DNA from: Trogon surrucura
Taxonomy: Eukaryota; Chordata; Aves; Trogoniformes; Trogonidae
Length of the DNA: 64,000 nt
Reading direction: 5' to 3'
Assembly: GCA_020746105.1 (NCBI GenBank)
Contig: CM036617.1
Coordinates: 159,968,912 to 160,032,911, forward strand
Shown: piece by piece, positions 32,833-46,900 of the stretch
Layout of the letters: the number at the start of each line of letters is the position of its first letter
How positions within the stretch are numbered: the first letter of the stretch is position 1
The notes under the pieces: generated by a model
Database searches by the model: none
The model's input: the letters and a program-made list of their open reading frames with translations, nothing else
Told to the model about the DNA's origin: nothing
Position numbers and translations under genes: made by a program

Positions 32833-34290
32833 TGGGCTTTTCCTCTCGGCCAGAAGTATTTGCTCGGGCGCAGCACTCTGTCAGCACATGCACAGTCTCA
32901 GACAAGCAAGTTCAGAGCCAACAGGATGTCTTTTCACTGAACTCCCTTACAATACAGACATGATCTCTCTCACCCTGTCTGAGGCTCAGCCAAGCATGCA
33001 GTGTATAAGACCCTCCAACGTCTCTCTCCCTTCTTTCTTTCTGGGTTTTTTTTGAGGTATGGTTTAAAAGAAAGACACTTTATTTTCTCCTATCATTTAT
33101 CAACGATCCTAACTTTAGATTTCCCTGCAATAGTCCTCTATGACAAAAAAAAAGTACCAGATACATACTGTCTTCATTATTGCAATATTATTTTCAGACT
33201 TGTGACTATCACCAAGCATTTGGGTCCAATTCATGGTATACCCACAGGGCAGTAGAAAGCTGGGCAGCAAGGGATGCAGTGTGTGCTTGGAAAGCCCAAG
33301 CAGTCCTTTGCCCAAAAAGGAAGCAAGTGTGCAGTAGCCCAATCCCTTAAGCAGCTTATCTCCTCCTCTCTGCTGCAGCACAGGGCGGTACGGTGCAGTC
33401 AGAAGTCCAGTGCCTGCCTCCTGATGCGGAGCCACCTCCGGCTATTTCAAGGTTAGAGCGTTCAGTAGAAATGTAAGAAACTGGAGAGGCAGATCTCCAC
33501 TTTGTGTTATTGGAAAGGAGAACTAAACACATATCCCACAGGCAAAGGAGAAGATACACAAACCTGGAGGTTAACATCTCTGTTCTGGTGAATAGCTGGT
33601 TAGTGATACAGAGTCTGATAAGTCTAACAAATCAGCATAGATCCTATACAACCTGGTGAGCAGGGCATCCAGTTACAGTTTGAACCTTCTAACTGGGACT
33701 GAACATCCTCTGTATTACAGCCTGATGAATGGAAAATCCTTAAGCGATTCAAGCCAATCTATTTCTGCTTAGATAAATCACTAAAAATTAAAACATCATA
33801 AATACAAAAAGTAAAGGCATGGGCCAGACTGGTGCTAATTGTAGCCGACTGTATACAAAATAAAACTCAACTTTAGGATGGGCTAAAGCCCACAGTTAGT
33901 CATCACTTAGTAAACGTATTTCTGTTTTGAAGAATACTTATGTAAGTCCTGAATACAGAACCTGCAGTGAATTCCAGAAGAGGTTTTAACCCTTTCCTCA
34001 CAAGGGTGGATGGGCAGTTGTGATATGTAAAGCTCACTGGAAGGAAAATATTGAGACCAAGAGGTGTGAGGGCCTTCATAGACAATTGATCACCTCCCAG
34101 GCCACATCATTAGCCAAGAAACCAGCCAACTGGCACAAAGTGAATAATCACAGAAGAGCATTTTCAAAGCGATCGTGAAAGAAGGTGAATCCTTTTAAGA
34201 TCAATGTCCAGTAAAGAAAGAGGAACGCTGTTTCACAAAATAAGATAGAAATTGAATACATGAAAGAGAGGAAATGTTATTTTAGGTGGA

Positions 34291-34366
34291 GCCATGTGAA
34301 ATGAATATGAAAAAAAGGACCAGACCAAGCCATGTGAAATGAATATGAAAAAAAGGACCAGACCAA
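34291..34366. repeat. perfect 38-bp tandem duplication
   Basis: Two identical head-to-tail copies (34291-34328 and 34329-34366), each starting GCCATGTGAAATG and ending GGACCAGACCAA. The lack of any difference implies a recent duplication or a polymorphic or assembly-level event. Confidence 0.95.
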
Positions 34367-35343
34367 ACTACCATGTTTATATCATATGGAAAAGTATTTG
34401 CTCCACTAGCTGAGATGATGGTGTGTGCTGCTCACGTGCCTCGTCCCCACATGCATGCTTGCATAGCAGCAGCATGGAACCAGGCACAGGCAGGAATACC
34501 AGTGCCAGATCCACTCCACATCTGTCCATGCATGTGGTCTGTCAGGCCTTGAGAACATCCATGTGGAGACCCTCAACAAGCAGTGTGGACCTAACCTTGT
34601 GTTTGTCACAACACCTTCACTAGCTTCCCTCCACACAGTGACCATTGCAAGGCCATGCCCTGAAACAAAAACACAGCGTCTCCTCAGCAGCAACTCTGTA
34701 TCATGGGACACTATGTGAACACACTGGTGAAGAAAATGGGAATCTTGTCTTTGTTTTTAAGTAGCCACAAGAATATAGATCACAAAATCAGCAGCCAACT
34801 AAGTTTGTCTCACTCAAAAAAAAGAGCTGTCTTTGCTGATATAGAAATATCAACATTGCTTTTTTCTTTCAACTGTTAGATTAATAAATCCTTTCAGACT
34901 AGGACATTTAGGCTCTAAATAACTAATTCTGGCAGAGAGAAGCAGAGAGACAGATTTACTCTTTCTCTTTGCTAAGGTAAGTGCTACAGAGTTGTGCCTT
35001 TTATTGTAGGTTCACGATTTAATAAATTATGTCCTTACCCTTTGATGGTGGAAGCTGAAGCTTAGACATTTTTTTCCCCCCTTAATTCTTCAATACCAGA
35101 TTAGAAAGTCTTATTTGTCCAAGCAAGGTTTCTCTGGCACTGAAATTCACCTGCAGTTACATCTGTTCAATAGTGATCCATTCCTATGGGACAAAAAAAT
35201 CCCACCTTTAATTCTTACAAAAGGTTGTTTTCAGTAGCAGTGAAGGAGAAGCAGCAGCCCATATTCTAGGCAAGAGCAAACCATTCAAGAAAGAAGTCAG
35301 AAATCACTGTTAGGTTTAGATATGATGAATATAGCACAATCTT

Positions 35344-35395
35344 TAGAATTGTAGAGTCATTTAGGTTGGAAAAGACCTTTAAGATCTAGTCCAAA
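35344..35395 (-). mobile_element. short CR1 3' tail, antisense
   Basis: About 50 bp matching the antisense CR1 end ('gtcatttaggttggaaaaga', 'cctttaagatctagtcca'). It is heavily 5'-truncated. Confidence 0.8.
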
Positions 35396-38300
35396 TGTAA
35401 AAGGACAAAGGCAGATATTGCATGACAAATAGTTTTAGAACCCATATATTTCATTTTATTGTCCCCAATTTTATTCTGGTTTGTACACAAGCACTTATTA
35501 TGTAGTACTCAAACAGAAACAAAACAGGTAAGAATGTAACACATCATTAAGGAGTGCAAACTCAAGTTACAATGCACAAAGCCCCAAGCATCCTAAAGCT
35601 TCATTGAGGATGCTGAAAGAAATGACTGGTGTACTGAAAACTGATCTTAAAATTTTCATGAGCTGTTTTCAGCACTGTTCCCAAGTTTTTTTAAATTTTT
35701 CCTTGCCGGAAATGCAGTCTCCTTTTCAACATATTTTTAAAATTTTTTGTATCTTTTTTTGCTAAAGACCATTAGTGAATTTGGGATTCAAAATCACATG
35801 TGACAGACAAAGGTGCTGTCCATCTCCTCTGAGAAGAAATTGTGTCTTCAGTTTGATGGCCTCAACCCAGTGTGTCTTTACCACAAGAAACTTGCTCTTT
35901 TTTTGGAGTTTCTCTTGGCTTATGTTAGTCTCTAAGATTAGCCTGACTTGTCATCTTTCGTAGAGCCAGCTATTTCCTGTGTGCGATCACTTAGAGTAAT
36001 TTATTTCTAAAAGGCCCATCTCTGTATTTAGACTGCAAATACACACACCGTATCAGAAATCACCTTTCAGTACATTCTGCTAAGCTTAAACAAAACTCTT
36101 GATTTTGGAAACACTAGACAGGACATTGTAAATCACCACCTTTGAAGGTATAAAGGCAATGCCTTCCTTTCGCTAAGTACACTTGTAAAGCCGCACACAG
36201 ACATTTTCCAGAACTTTGAACAATTCAGTCTTCTGGTAAGACAAAAAAATTGGTTTGCTTAAACACCTGTATGGAAAGCCATATCTAATCTTTTACGTTC
36301 ACTATTGGAGAGTGCTCAGGTCAATCAACAGTCAATAGAAGGTAGCGGTAACTCTTGGTTTCTATTTTATTTTACAGTCTACATTGAGTATTTGTTTTTG
36401 AAAGATTGAAGGAGTTGGTTGGCAGTGCCAGGGAACCGGGCTCTTTTTATCTGTATGCTTGTTATGAGGAGGAGGCAGGTGCAAAGCCAGTGTTCTAACA
36501 CCATAGGCAGCAATAATCCCCACCTGAGCATTGACTGGCCACCTGTTCTTCAGACACAGAGATAATTCAGGCTCTAAGTTAGCGTAGTTCTAAGTCTCTA
36601 CTAAAGTAAAGACTCATAAATGACTCAAATTACAGCAACATCAGTGGATATGTCAGTATATCAATATTTGACCACTGAGAGTGATTCCTTCTGGATTCAT
36701 CCCAAGGCATGCAAGTCCAATCTGAAATGGTCTAACCAGATTTAGTGCACCTGCCGTTTATGGAGGACCTACTCTAAGTGCTGCTGAAGACAGTATGTAA
36801 CTTCCCAATAACCTTCATGCCACCAGCCACCCAGCTTATTATCAGAACCGAGGTAACCTGAAACCTGATGCATGTTGTGTTTATATTTCAGTCAGTAGTC
36901 AAAATCCAAAAGCTTCTCATGCAGAGCTTGGGCCTCGATTTACAGTGGGGTTTGTCATTTTAACGAGAAATTACATTCCTCTGCTTAACAACACATCCGT
37001 CCTAAAATACACAGTCTGAAGTGACTGCTAAGAGGCACAACAGACAGGAAACCAGAGAGATGTGCAGAAGTAGATTTGTTAGGAAATAGTGCAACTACTT
37101 TTACGCAGGAAAAAAAAAAGGAAAAAAGAAAGAAAAGAAAAAAAAGAAAAACAAAGCTTGGCCTCATTCTTCTGTTATCTAAATTGATTCATTTATTCCC
37201 TGTAAATTACAACTGTCTACATGGCAAACATTCCCATAAAACAAGACCACAACATTCCTTGCTCCCTAACCCTGACACACCATCCTCTCCACTGACTGAA
37301 ACACCAGGCTTTACTTTCCTGAGATACTTTAGAACAGTACACTACAGAGGTGCCACAAAACATACCAAGAAAACTGTGTCAAGGAAGCCATGCAGAAACA
37401 GATCTCTAAGCTTAACCCACTGGTTTGTTTTCTCTCAGAGTAATATATTACACATCATTGAAAGACCTGTCAGCTAAACCCCTGCTTACATTCCGCTCAC
37501 TTACCTGCAGGGCAGCCATCCCCTGGTGAAAGGCAGGTGGGAAAGGATGAGCAGTGTTGGGACCTGAGCTCAGAAAAGAGAGTTGGAGGAAGATGTGTGA
37601 AGGAAGACACACTCACTAAACACCTTATTAGCACATAATTAAGAAGCAATGAAAGTTATTTGAGGCTAATTTTGCAACTATACCGGGTGAAAATGACATA
37701 AAGGCATTAGCTCCCCTGAATTTGCAAGAGGAAAATTTGTCCATCATGAGATGGACAAATAAATGGATAAATAAATAAAAAGAAAGAGAGTGCAACCAAA
37801 CTGGCAATTTCTGTCTGACTCTGCCAAAATCTCAGTTAAAAATCTAGCCCAAACCATTAGTACCAGCTTTCATCACTGTTGTTGGTTTTTCCTTTGATGC
37901 ACATAGATCCTGATATGATCTGGCATAAGGAATAGAGGGGTTAGATGAAATGGGGAACAAAAGGGAGGGGAGAAAATGAAGCTATCTTAGAGGAATGTAC
38001 TGCTGATGAAAGATGGACTTGAGTGAAATTGTGATTTTTTTTTTCATATTTCACTCCAGATTATACAAAAATATTCCTATATTTTAAGTTTGTTTTTGAT
38101 TTCTAAAAAATCATCATAGCATTTTTTTTTTTCCACATCCTCCTTTCAAGAAAGGGGCAAAAACTAAAAAAAAAAAAGAGAAGTGACTGTTCTGGTGACA
38201 GGGCTAGAAGACCTTTTGATGCTATTATCCTCAATACCTCTAACCCCTTCAAATCCCACAAAAATATTAAAAATACCATTAAAGTCCATTTGAAATGCTC

Positions 38301-38689
38301 CATCAAGAAAATGAAGCCAGGGTCTCACATTTTCTAGAAGCTCTAGAAACTTGTGTTTATAAAGCCTGTAAATGTTATTGGTCAGCACACCACATGTCTC
38401 CATACACCTCTCAAGGTTATTGACATTGTGTGTTCTTTTTGCCAGGGCTTGTCTTTCACTGTGTACTTTCATGTTAGTTCTTCAAAACAAGAGCTACCGA
38501 TGGATGATTGAGGATATGCAGGCAATAAAAGTACAGGAAACAGCAGCCATGCTATAACTTACATCACTCCCTAATCAGGAATGAGGCCAAGAATATTTTA
38601 GCATATTCAGGAAGAAGACGAAAGAAGGAAAACAGCATGCAGAGAACAATTCTACACTCTGAATGAAATAGCTACAGCTACTTCATGCT
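35396..38689. other. gene desert segment, no gene seen
   Basis: Unique DNA. It has three E2-type boxes (CAGGTG/CACCTG) at 36476-36545, an A/G-rich tract at 37107-37153 and a T-run near 38122. A 133-codon ORF at 37076-37477 begins inside the A/G tract and is lysine-rich by composition. Confidence 0.6.
37107..37153. repeat. A-rich purine tract
   Basis: Almost pure A with interspersed G. Confidence 0.8.
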
Positions 38690-39060
38690 GGATTTATTTC
38701 AGCACAACATAACAGCTTTCCACAAAGTGGTTTAGATGGAATTCCCAGGTGACTTCTTGTATTTAAATACTGCCTGCCTAGGATTTAAATAAACAGCTTT
38801 TATATTAATTAGAAACAAATCCTCTCAATTGGAAGGTATTAACTGTTTCTAAATTGCACACATAGCAGTTACTCAGACTTTGATTCAGTTACATGCTTTT
38901 AAACTCCTCAGCCATGCGTAGTCTAATATAACATAACTACAGTTTACAATAGTGCACTAAAATATTGATTAAACTATTTTGACCTTTCATTGATCAGCAT
39001 ATCATGTAATTAAGTCAGTGTATATTTTTCTTTGGAGCAAGCAAGTCTAGCATTGCTAGG
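38690..39060. promoter_or_regulatory. candidate AT-rich conserved non-coding element
   Basis: Dense homeodomain and MEF2-like AT motifs in non-repetitive order: ATTTAAATACTGCC, GGATTTAAATAAACAGC, TATATTAATTAG, GGTATTAACTG, ATGTAATTAAG. There is an adjacent CAGGTG near 38747. Composition alone supports this. Confidence 0.25.
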
Positions 39061-40747
39061 GCACCAGCCTAGGTACATATTTATAGCCTAGGCCTAGGAG
39101 AATTATTTCACACGTGTTTCGCAGTTATACATACGCCAATTGCCTCTTTGCTGGTTCCTGACTCTAGTTTAATCAAAGACGCTCAATACTATGTAAGTAG
39201 GCCCCAAGTATAGATTGCCAGTCTCTTCACCTGCCGAGCACATTGATTTCACCAGCTGAGAAGCCAACCTGGATGCTTCATATCACACAGAGAGCAAATT
39301 CTTGTAAAAGGACCTGTGGTTGCCAGAAGGTGCAGAAGGTGGTGTTAGAGGCACCTGATACTGGCAGTGCAAGACTCCTACTGAAGGCAGAGTAAAGCTT
39401 TCCTCTTAAATCCATAGGGATATTTAGTAACTCTGAAGTTGTTAGAGCCCCAGTATCAGCATTCTCCGTAAGATAACAGCCTTATTTTGCTCCTGGGAAC
39501 AATGCTCTGCTTTTCTTAGCTTTGACCTCGTTAGGTGAATCCACATTTCTTTTGTAGCTGACTGAAAGCAAGATGTTGTTTCTCTCCGTTTACTTCACAC
39601 CATTCAAAAAAGCTAAACAGATTCTCAAAATGTTTGTGATCAGGTTGAATAGGCCAAATTAATCCTTTGTGCTTTCAGCCTGTTTTTCTTTAATTAGTGG
39701 AAACTCAACCTGACAATACTCAATATCACACTCACCAGATAAGAGTGCATTGCTGAGATAAATGGAGAAGCAAGATGTCAGTTCCTGGCATTATCATCCT
39801 CCTGTACAATAGCTGTTTGTTTGTTTGAACATATATGATAGTGGCAGATTTTTTTTTCATTTTTCAGAGGCTAGGATATTTTCATGATGTCATATAAATA
39901 AAATATACAGACCAAGAACAATTGTGGTTGTTCAGCTCTTTTGTAAATCTCCATCGTCTTGTACAAAACTCCTCTTTTTTTTTTTTGGTACCTTCGCAGA
40001 CGTGTTTAATTCTTGGTTAGATTTTCAGAAGTATGAGTGCTCAGTACACCTGTTCTAGAGGCATCTTTTCTCTCTCAAAATATATATACACACAGAGTTA
40101 GTGTTATCCCAGACATCTGCCTCCCTTGCATGAGCTCCTACAGCCACCACAATGAGAGGTGTCAATCAACTTTGGTTCCTCACAACCTCTGTGCTGCTAC
40201 CACAGCAGCTCTAGCAGGAAAACATCACCCCAGAAGACCTTAAGAGGTTCTATTTTTCACCCCTACTCAGACAAGGTTAGCTTTTCACACTATCCTAAAA
40301 TCCTCCAGTGTGTTGGCAGTGGATTTGAAGGACAGGGGACAGGTAGGTTAGGAAGTTTGGGATACCCAGGTGTCAGATATGTCGTAGCGCCCTTCTCACT
40401 GCTCCCTCATGTCCTTCACTTCTCCCTCTTGCATTCAGCTCCCCTCAAAATTGTTCCAGTGCTGTATGAATGGGAGTTGATGTTGCACAGAAATGATTGC
40501 TGGAAAATTAGGAGGTTATTATTCTTAGTTAGCACTTTCTGCTCAGCTTTGGCTGTTTCCAAACTCATGATTTCCATTACTCACATCAGTTGCTTGTGAG
40601 GCTGTCTTGGTGCAAGTCACAGCTCACAGGGGAGGAAGACAGAATTTTTTTGTATTTTGCAAAAGTGTTAGTATCAAATTGTGCAGAACGTAAAAAGAAA
40701 TTACAGGAAGGTGTTTCTGAGGACTGTTGATAAGAAAGAAAGGAGTG
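39061..40747. other. gene desert segment, no gene seen
   Basis: Unique DNA with only a T-run near 39974-39986 and a short TATA-rich stretch near 40080. The 146-codon ORF at 40159-40599 shows no domain. Confidence 0.6.
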
Positions 40748-40806
40748 ATATTTCCAATCCCTAGCATTCTATGATTTTGTGATTCTGTGATTCTACGATT
40801 CTATGA
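40748..40806 (+). mobile_element. CR1 3' tail, sense
   Basis: 'tttccaatccctagcattct' followed by tandem ATTCTATG/ATTTTGTG/ATTCTGTG/ATTCTACG units: the terminal CR1 repeat with hardly any body. Extreme 5' truncation. Confidence 0.85.
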
Positions 40807-43659
40807 CGTGAGCAGGAACCATGGGCTGTCCTTGCATTCACTGGAGAGAAAGGATACAGGGCAGATCACTACATGTTTACAGAAAGATTTTGACCTCCAG
40901 TTCCATAGCAGCCTAGTTGAGAGAATGACGAGGGTACAACAGCAAGATTTTAGGAAGGATAAATAAGCCCTTCACCTACAAACCACACTCCATCTGGAAA
41001 GCCGCGGAGGGTTCCCCATCCTCCTGTCTCTGCGTGACACACGAACTCCTATATCTGTTCTTGTCTCTAGCATGTGGTTCAGCAAAATGGAACAGCTTAT
41101 TACAGAATCATGTATTTTGACTAGATAAAATCCCCCTACATAGAGTTCACTTTTCTTTTGTCCAACATGCAAAGAGACCTTTAAAGATACCTGCTGAGGA
41201 TACAGAAGTATGTGAGGAGTGGTAGCCTGAAGGCAGTAGAAGAAGGTAGCTAAGGAGAAAGGTCTTTTTTTTCCCATGTACTTCCTTGGCTGAAGGTAGT
41301 TTGAGAATATCTTTTCTGTACTGTAGCACACAGATCTATGCTTAGGAAACACTGGAAATTATGACAATAAGCTACAAGCAGAGGGTTAAATAATGGCTAA
41401 GGTGCCAGAGTTTCAAAGTAAATTCAGTCCAGTGACTGACTTCCCACTTGCAAATGTGCAGGGTGTGTGTGTGTATTGCACGAGTCTCTAACTTTGCAAA
41501 TGAAAAAAACATTTGTTTAAGCAAATCACTTGCCCTGTACCCCAATTACCTAATTTATGAACACAGATTTCTGGCTGATGGTTGTAGAGGACATCACCTA
41601 TGAACTTGAGGCCCAGTGGTTGCCTTCATGCTCTTCTGATCCTGCGCTCAGTCTGGAAAAAAGTCAAGGAACATGCTGACAACTGCTTATACGCATTTTT
41701 TACCATCACCTTCAGAACAGAAGAAAACCACCCTGCGTCAAACTTCTTTACTCAGTGCCTGTCCTTGCTGTCAAGATGATTGACTCATACAAAACCAAAG
41801 AAAGAAGCAGAGCTCGCTTTGAACGATGGCCAAGCAAGGGGAGCTAACGCATGGGTACACACTGTGACATTCCTCCTTCAAAACCAGCTCCAGCCTTGTG
41901 TGCCAGCAGGGGACTGAAACCGATGAGACCATTAAGCTCAAAAAGAGCATGGGATCTCATAGCTAAGTAGGGACAAGCTTAGGCAATACTTGAGCTGACC
42001 TCTGCCCCGTGCAGAGTTCAGTCCCTCCAATTTAAGGCTGAGGGTCACTGATGAGGCTGGTGAAGGAAACTGACATTGCAGGTGCAGTCCATCTTTGGGA
42101 TGAATAGAAGAAAAAGAATAAAAAAAGAGAGAAAACTGCGTTTCACTTGTAATTTCTGATGTATTGTCTCTCCCGCTGCAAATTTGTAAGAATACATAAA
42201 CAAGGTGGTGTTGAGTAAGTGTAAGAAAAGAGGTAGTCTGGATTGTTTTCGTCTATATCAGAAAACATTTTCTGGAACGCGAATGTAACCTGCCAGTAAG
42301 AGCATGAATACCTTTCTAGATCAGGGATTGATGCTGAATGACTAGAGCGCATTCCCTCAACACCCCATGACTCTTTGATTTATACCTTTGGAGCCTGGCA
42401 TGGGGGAATACAGTGTTTCAGACCACTTTAAGACAAAGACTGCCCCACTGAGCTACTACTGTAACCCCATAGACTCCTAGTCTCCTCTATCCTGCTGCTT
42501 TCAGAGCTCTCAGCCACCCAACTGCCCTTTCATTGCTCCCTTTACAGTGCAGACAAATAAATTTGTTATGACATTATTATTTTCAAGGGGCTGTCTATCA
42601 GTTGCTAACTCCAGGCCATGACACCCACGGTCAGAAGACACCAGTTAAAAATTGTCAAACACTCTGTGCCACAGCTCTCAGGACAGCCAGACACACACAT
42701 TATCTGTGTAATCAGCACCAAGAATTACAGTCCAATATACAGACAACAGCCAAATTGCTAGTGCTTTAGGCCTGTGGTCCAACAGCATCAGAGCTGATCA
42801 TGTGCAGATGAGATAAGCTCTCATCTGGCTCAGTCACCTAAGGCTTAGTAGAGACTTCAACTCTAGCCAGCTATGAAAGTAAAGAAGACCACAATGGCAT
42901 TATTGTGGTTTTTTTTCTAGATTTTATCCCTTCAGAAATAAGTATACTGTCAAGAAATCTTAGAATTCTTTCAAATGGCTCCAGAAAGAAAAATTTTCAA
43001 GTGAGAAATCGTTATTAAAAGAACTCAACACAAACCAAAAAAAGAACAAAACAAATCTAAAACCAGCCTGTCTCCTTTGTAATCCTACTCCCTCACTATG
43101 AAAGAGTGAAAACTCTGCTTCTGTCAGAGGCAAAAACCAAAGCCCTGCAGGTTTGAGGGTATTTCCCACATAGGTGAAAAAAGCGCAGGCTGCAATTCCA
43201 AGTAGACCACAGAAGTGATAGCCAGAGCCATCAGTCTGTCAGTGAGGTCAGCAAGGCTCCCATTTGCAGCAGTGTGTCACAGCTGCGTGGGTCCCCGTCG
43301 CCAGTGCATCACGTAATGACACCCCTCCATTGCGCTTCCCAGTAGCTGGGACTCCTTACCTGTTGCATCACGCAAGCCAGCTTGACAGACAACACTCTTC
43401 TCATTCTGTTAACATCCTTGCACCTCAAAACCAAACAACTGTTTCTCCTTTCCAAGGATCCATTTCTCTATTTGCCGTATTTTCCTGGGCTCTCACATTA
43501 TTTCCAGACACAGTTCTGCTTACTAATATGACAAGTGCTGTGCTCTACACACCATACTTCCTCCTGTTGTACAGCACTTTTATAAAGTACAAGTCTACTT
43601 GAAATTTTTACATGTGTAAGGGGCAGGTCTCAGCTTGCTTGACCAAGTAATCTTTATTT
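40807..43659. other. gene desert segment, no gene seen
   Basis: Unique AT-rich DNA, with a short (GT)n near 41463-41476. No ORF above 126 codons and none with a recognisable domain. Confidence 0.6.
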
Positions 43660-43900
43660 ATTTAGGAGAAATTCTTCACACTCTAAACGGGTCATTATAT
43701 GGTCAATGTGTCTGACCATTTACAGGCTGCTCAAGCAAATGGTTGAGTCACCATCCCTGGAGGCATTTAAAAGATGTGTACATGTGGTGCTCAGGGTCAC
43801 GGTTTAGTGATGGTCTTTGCATTGCCAGGTTAACAGTTGAGGTCACTAATCTTACAGGTCTTTTCCAACCTAACTGTTTCTATGACTCTACGAATCTCAA
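43660..43900 (+). mobile_element. CR1 LINE 3' end, sense, diverged
   Basis: 'ggttgagtcaccatccctgg', 'aggcatttaaaagatgtgta', 'gtttagtgatggtc', 'ggtcttttccaacctaactg' and a terminal TTTCTATGACTCTACGAATC. The left boundary is approximate because the copy is diverged there. Confidence 0.85.
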
Positions 43901-46900
43901 TTTCAAATTGTTTACCAGCTGTTTTCTTTTCTTTTTGCTTTTGAAAAACATCTTTACAGGGCCTTAACTCTCCTTGCTTTATCTGATCAGTCCTATGAAC
44001 ATACTAACACAAAATATAGGTAAGTTCTTGTTGGCAGACCCATTGCTGATGGAAAGATGCAGTCATCCATGGAGAACCACTGATTTGTGTTCCCTGGCAA
44101 GTTGGCTTACACAAAGTGAGATGAAGTGCTGGTTTTTAAAGATATGGCAGAAAAGACTGGGAATGACTTTCTAAGGCTAACAACAAACTCCATTTTGCTG
44201 CCATCCTTCTCAGGAAAACATCCTCATAAGACATAATGCTCCACAAGAAGTCAAAGTAAGGAGACACTGTCCCAGCAGAAGACTTGCATCTTCCTCACCT
44301 CCATGTAGATCTTATGTTGTTAATAATACACCCGAGATCAGGTTTCAGGTTTTATTCCAGTAAGAGACATTCATCTGGTTTCTTCTCTTCTAGCCAAGCT
44401 GACAAATTACCTGGAGCCAGCTTACCCATGCACTTCCTTGTTAGATAATACAGACCCCGTCAAACAAAGCTGAGTTTACTGGATTTTTTACTAGTAGTAA
44501 AAAAAGAGTTTGTTTTGGAAACACCAAAAGATTTTGATTTGGTAAAGTTATTCCAATCCATAATAAAGCTACTCACAAGGAATGGATTTCTGATTCCTGA
44601 GTTTCTCTGAACGAAGACATGATCTCAGGTATCTCCTCTGGGCTATGTTATGACAGAGACAAAATAAGATAACAACGTTCAGTTACTGTCATCAAGTCAA
44701 CACCACCATTTTACATTCAAATAGAAACAACACCTGATTCACTATAAAGTCTACTGTGTGTTATCTCAAGGCTCTTTCTGGGACAGGAAAGTGTCAATCC
44801 TTCACAACCCTGGCTGAAGGAGTTGAAACATGTCAGCTGAAGGACTAGGATCAAAATGACAATCAGGAAGGTTGACGGGTCTTGCTGGGATGACAGACAG
44901 GGCATGCATGTGGAGTGAGCACATACATGTGTACTCTGTTGCCCCTAAACTCCCTGCTGTCCCTTTTCTTGCAAGCCAGCAGGGCACTGAGCCCGCTGCG
45001 AGGACTGACTTGTGCAATTTCAATGCCCTTCAGTGATGCACAAGAACAGAGCTGACATGAGAGCAGAGGGGATGGGGCATTGCAAGGCTGCTGTTTATTT
45101 GCATAGCTCACATTTATGTGATGTGCCCACACCACGTGATTCAGGCACCAGCAATTTCAGATTTTAGACTGACAATTCTTTATAGCAAGTATTTTCAGGA
45201 GGTCTCTTTTCAGGGACCACCATGCTCTAACTAAAAATGAAAGCCATAGGTGCCTTCAAGGTCTTGCTTAGAATCATAGAAATACTGCAACAGGACACTA
45301 GTCAGGGGAAACAACAATATGACATCCCAGACCTGTCCCATACCCTGCCTTTACTCACTCATATAGAGCTTCCCACTACAAAATGATCCTAAAGCTACAT
45401 GAGAGAGAGAGCTTACCGTGAGGAAGACCCAATTGTTCTCTTCCTCCCCAAATTTCCCTAGATGTTCTCAGCCTGATCTTTAACCACTAACAGCTCTGTG
45501 GCAATTCACAGTAAATATTGTAACATATCTCTTGATACACACAGTTTTGTGTTCAAAAGAGGTACCAAAAACCTTCTCCTAGTTTAATTTTGCAAAGAAA
45601 CTCTGCAAAAGTGCATCATTATTTTCTGAGATTAAGAGATTAGGAAATAGCCATATGGCTCTAATGTGCACAAATAAATCAGCATACAAAGATGAATTAA
45701 AAAGGCAACACTAAAAAAGAATAACAAGAAACATGTGTTTATGCTGGCTGTTTTACTTGTAAAGACATTTTTTACTTCATTTGGAAATGTGTCCCTCTCT
45801 CTTTCTGAATACACACGTGCAGGACATTTAAACAGAAGTCCTGGTTAGCGGGATCCAGTTTGCAAAAGGAGCTATTGACAAGCATATTTCAGAGACCATA
45901 TTCTTCTTATAAGTCATTTTGTCTGTTGCAAAATTATTCCAGTGAAAAGATTTTCTTTTTTGAGGTGAAGCACAATTAAGGTTGACCTTCTCTGCTTAAA
46001 TTAAAACAGGAGTGAAATGAAGAATCTGACTCATTCCTCTAATTTTACAGGCTCAATAGTAATCTAGCCATGCTATTCATTTAGAGAAACCATTAATTTT
46101 GCTATGTGGCTGAAACTAGTAGGCCTCAGCTTTCTTTCTCTCACTTTTCCCCCCTCTTTTTGCTCTTTGTCTGTGCACCTGTTTGCACCACTTTACCATC
46201 CCATTTGAAAAACTTTGGGTAATCCTCTGGCACTAACCCTGGTGTGATAATACTTCTGTTATTCAGCAGCATAATTACAAAGGACAACACAGATAAAACG
46301 TGTCTTTTACTTCTGCTTTGAATATGCCAGTTTTGCTGATCTTCAAGGTGAATGATTTCTAAAACCTTCTGTATTTAATGTTAAATCTAAATTCTTCACA
46401 CAATGAAGCTTCCAGCACCTTAGGGAAAAATGGTTACATTTGACACGTCAAAGTGAATGCTAATGGTCAAAACTTTTACAGAAGCTCTCTTAGCAGCAGC
46501 ACCTTCCTTAAAACACTTTATGAACCTTGATGAATGGACCTGCTCGGAGGCGGCTTAGCATTACATCTTGTTTTCACAAGGGGAAGAAATGGCAGAGGGG
46601 TCTTAAATGCTGAGGCAAGGTAGCAAGCCAGTGACAATGACAGAAACAAAATCTTTAACTGTTGCATCATAATCACTTGGGCCTGGGTAATATTATCAGA
46701 ATTTAAAAGGAGGGTGGTGTTTGCTTTCTTTCAATATTTTTTTGAGAACTCTAACTAATCTTCCATCTGCAAGGAAGTTTGCTACACACTGCTAAATGTG
46801 TGGAAAGATCAACAAGACAACATTAGATGTGACTTAATTGCCTGATTAGGGAAAGGGAAAATCAACATCTTCACACCTGTTTTCCCCTCCTGCCTTGACC

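Larger units (their letters stand above)
31856..35343. other. gene desert segment, no gene seen
   Basis: Unique DNA with a (CA)n at 32816-32832 and a perfect 38-bp tandem duplication at 34291-34366. ORFs are all short (about 110 codons or less) and without domains. Confidence 0.65.

Noticed and set aside
45269..45290. AGAATCATAGAAATAC resembling a CR1 antisense tail
   Set aside because: The match is only about 14 bases and no CR1 body follows.
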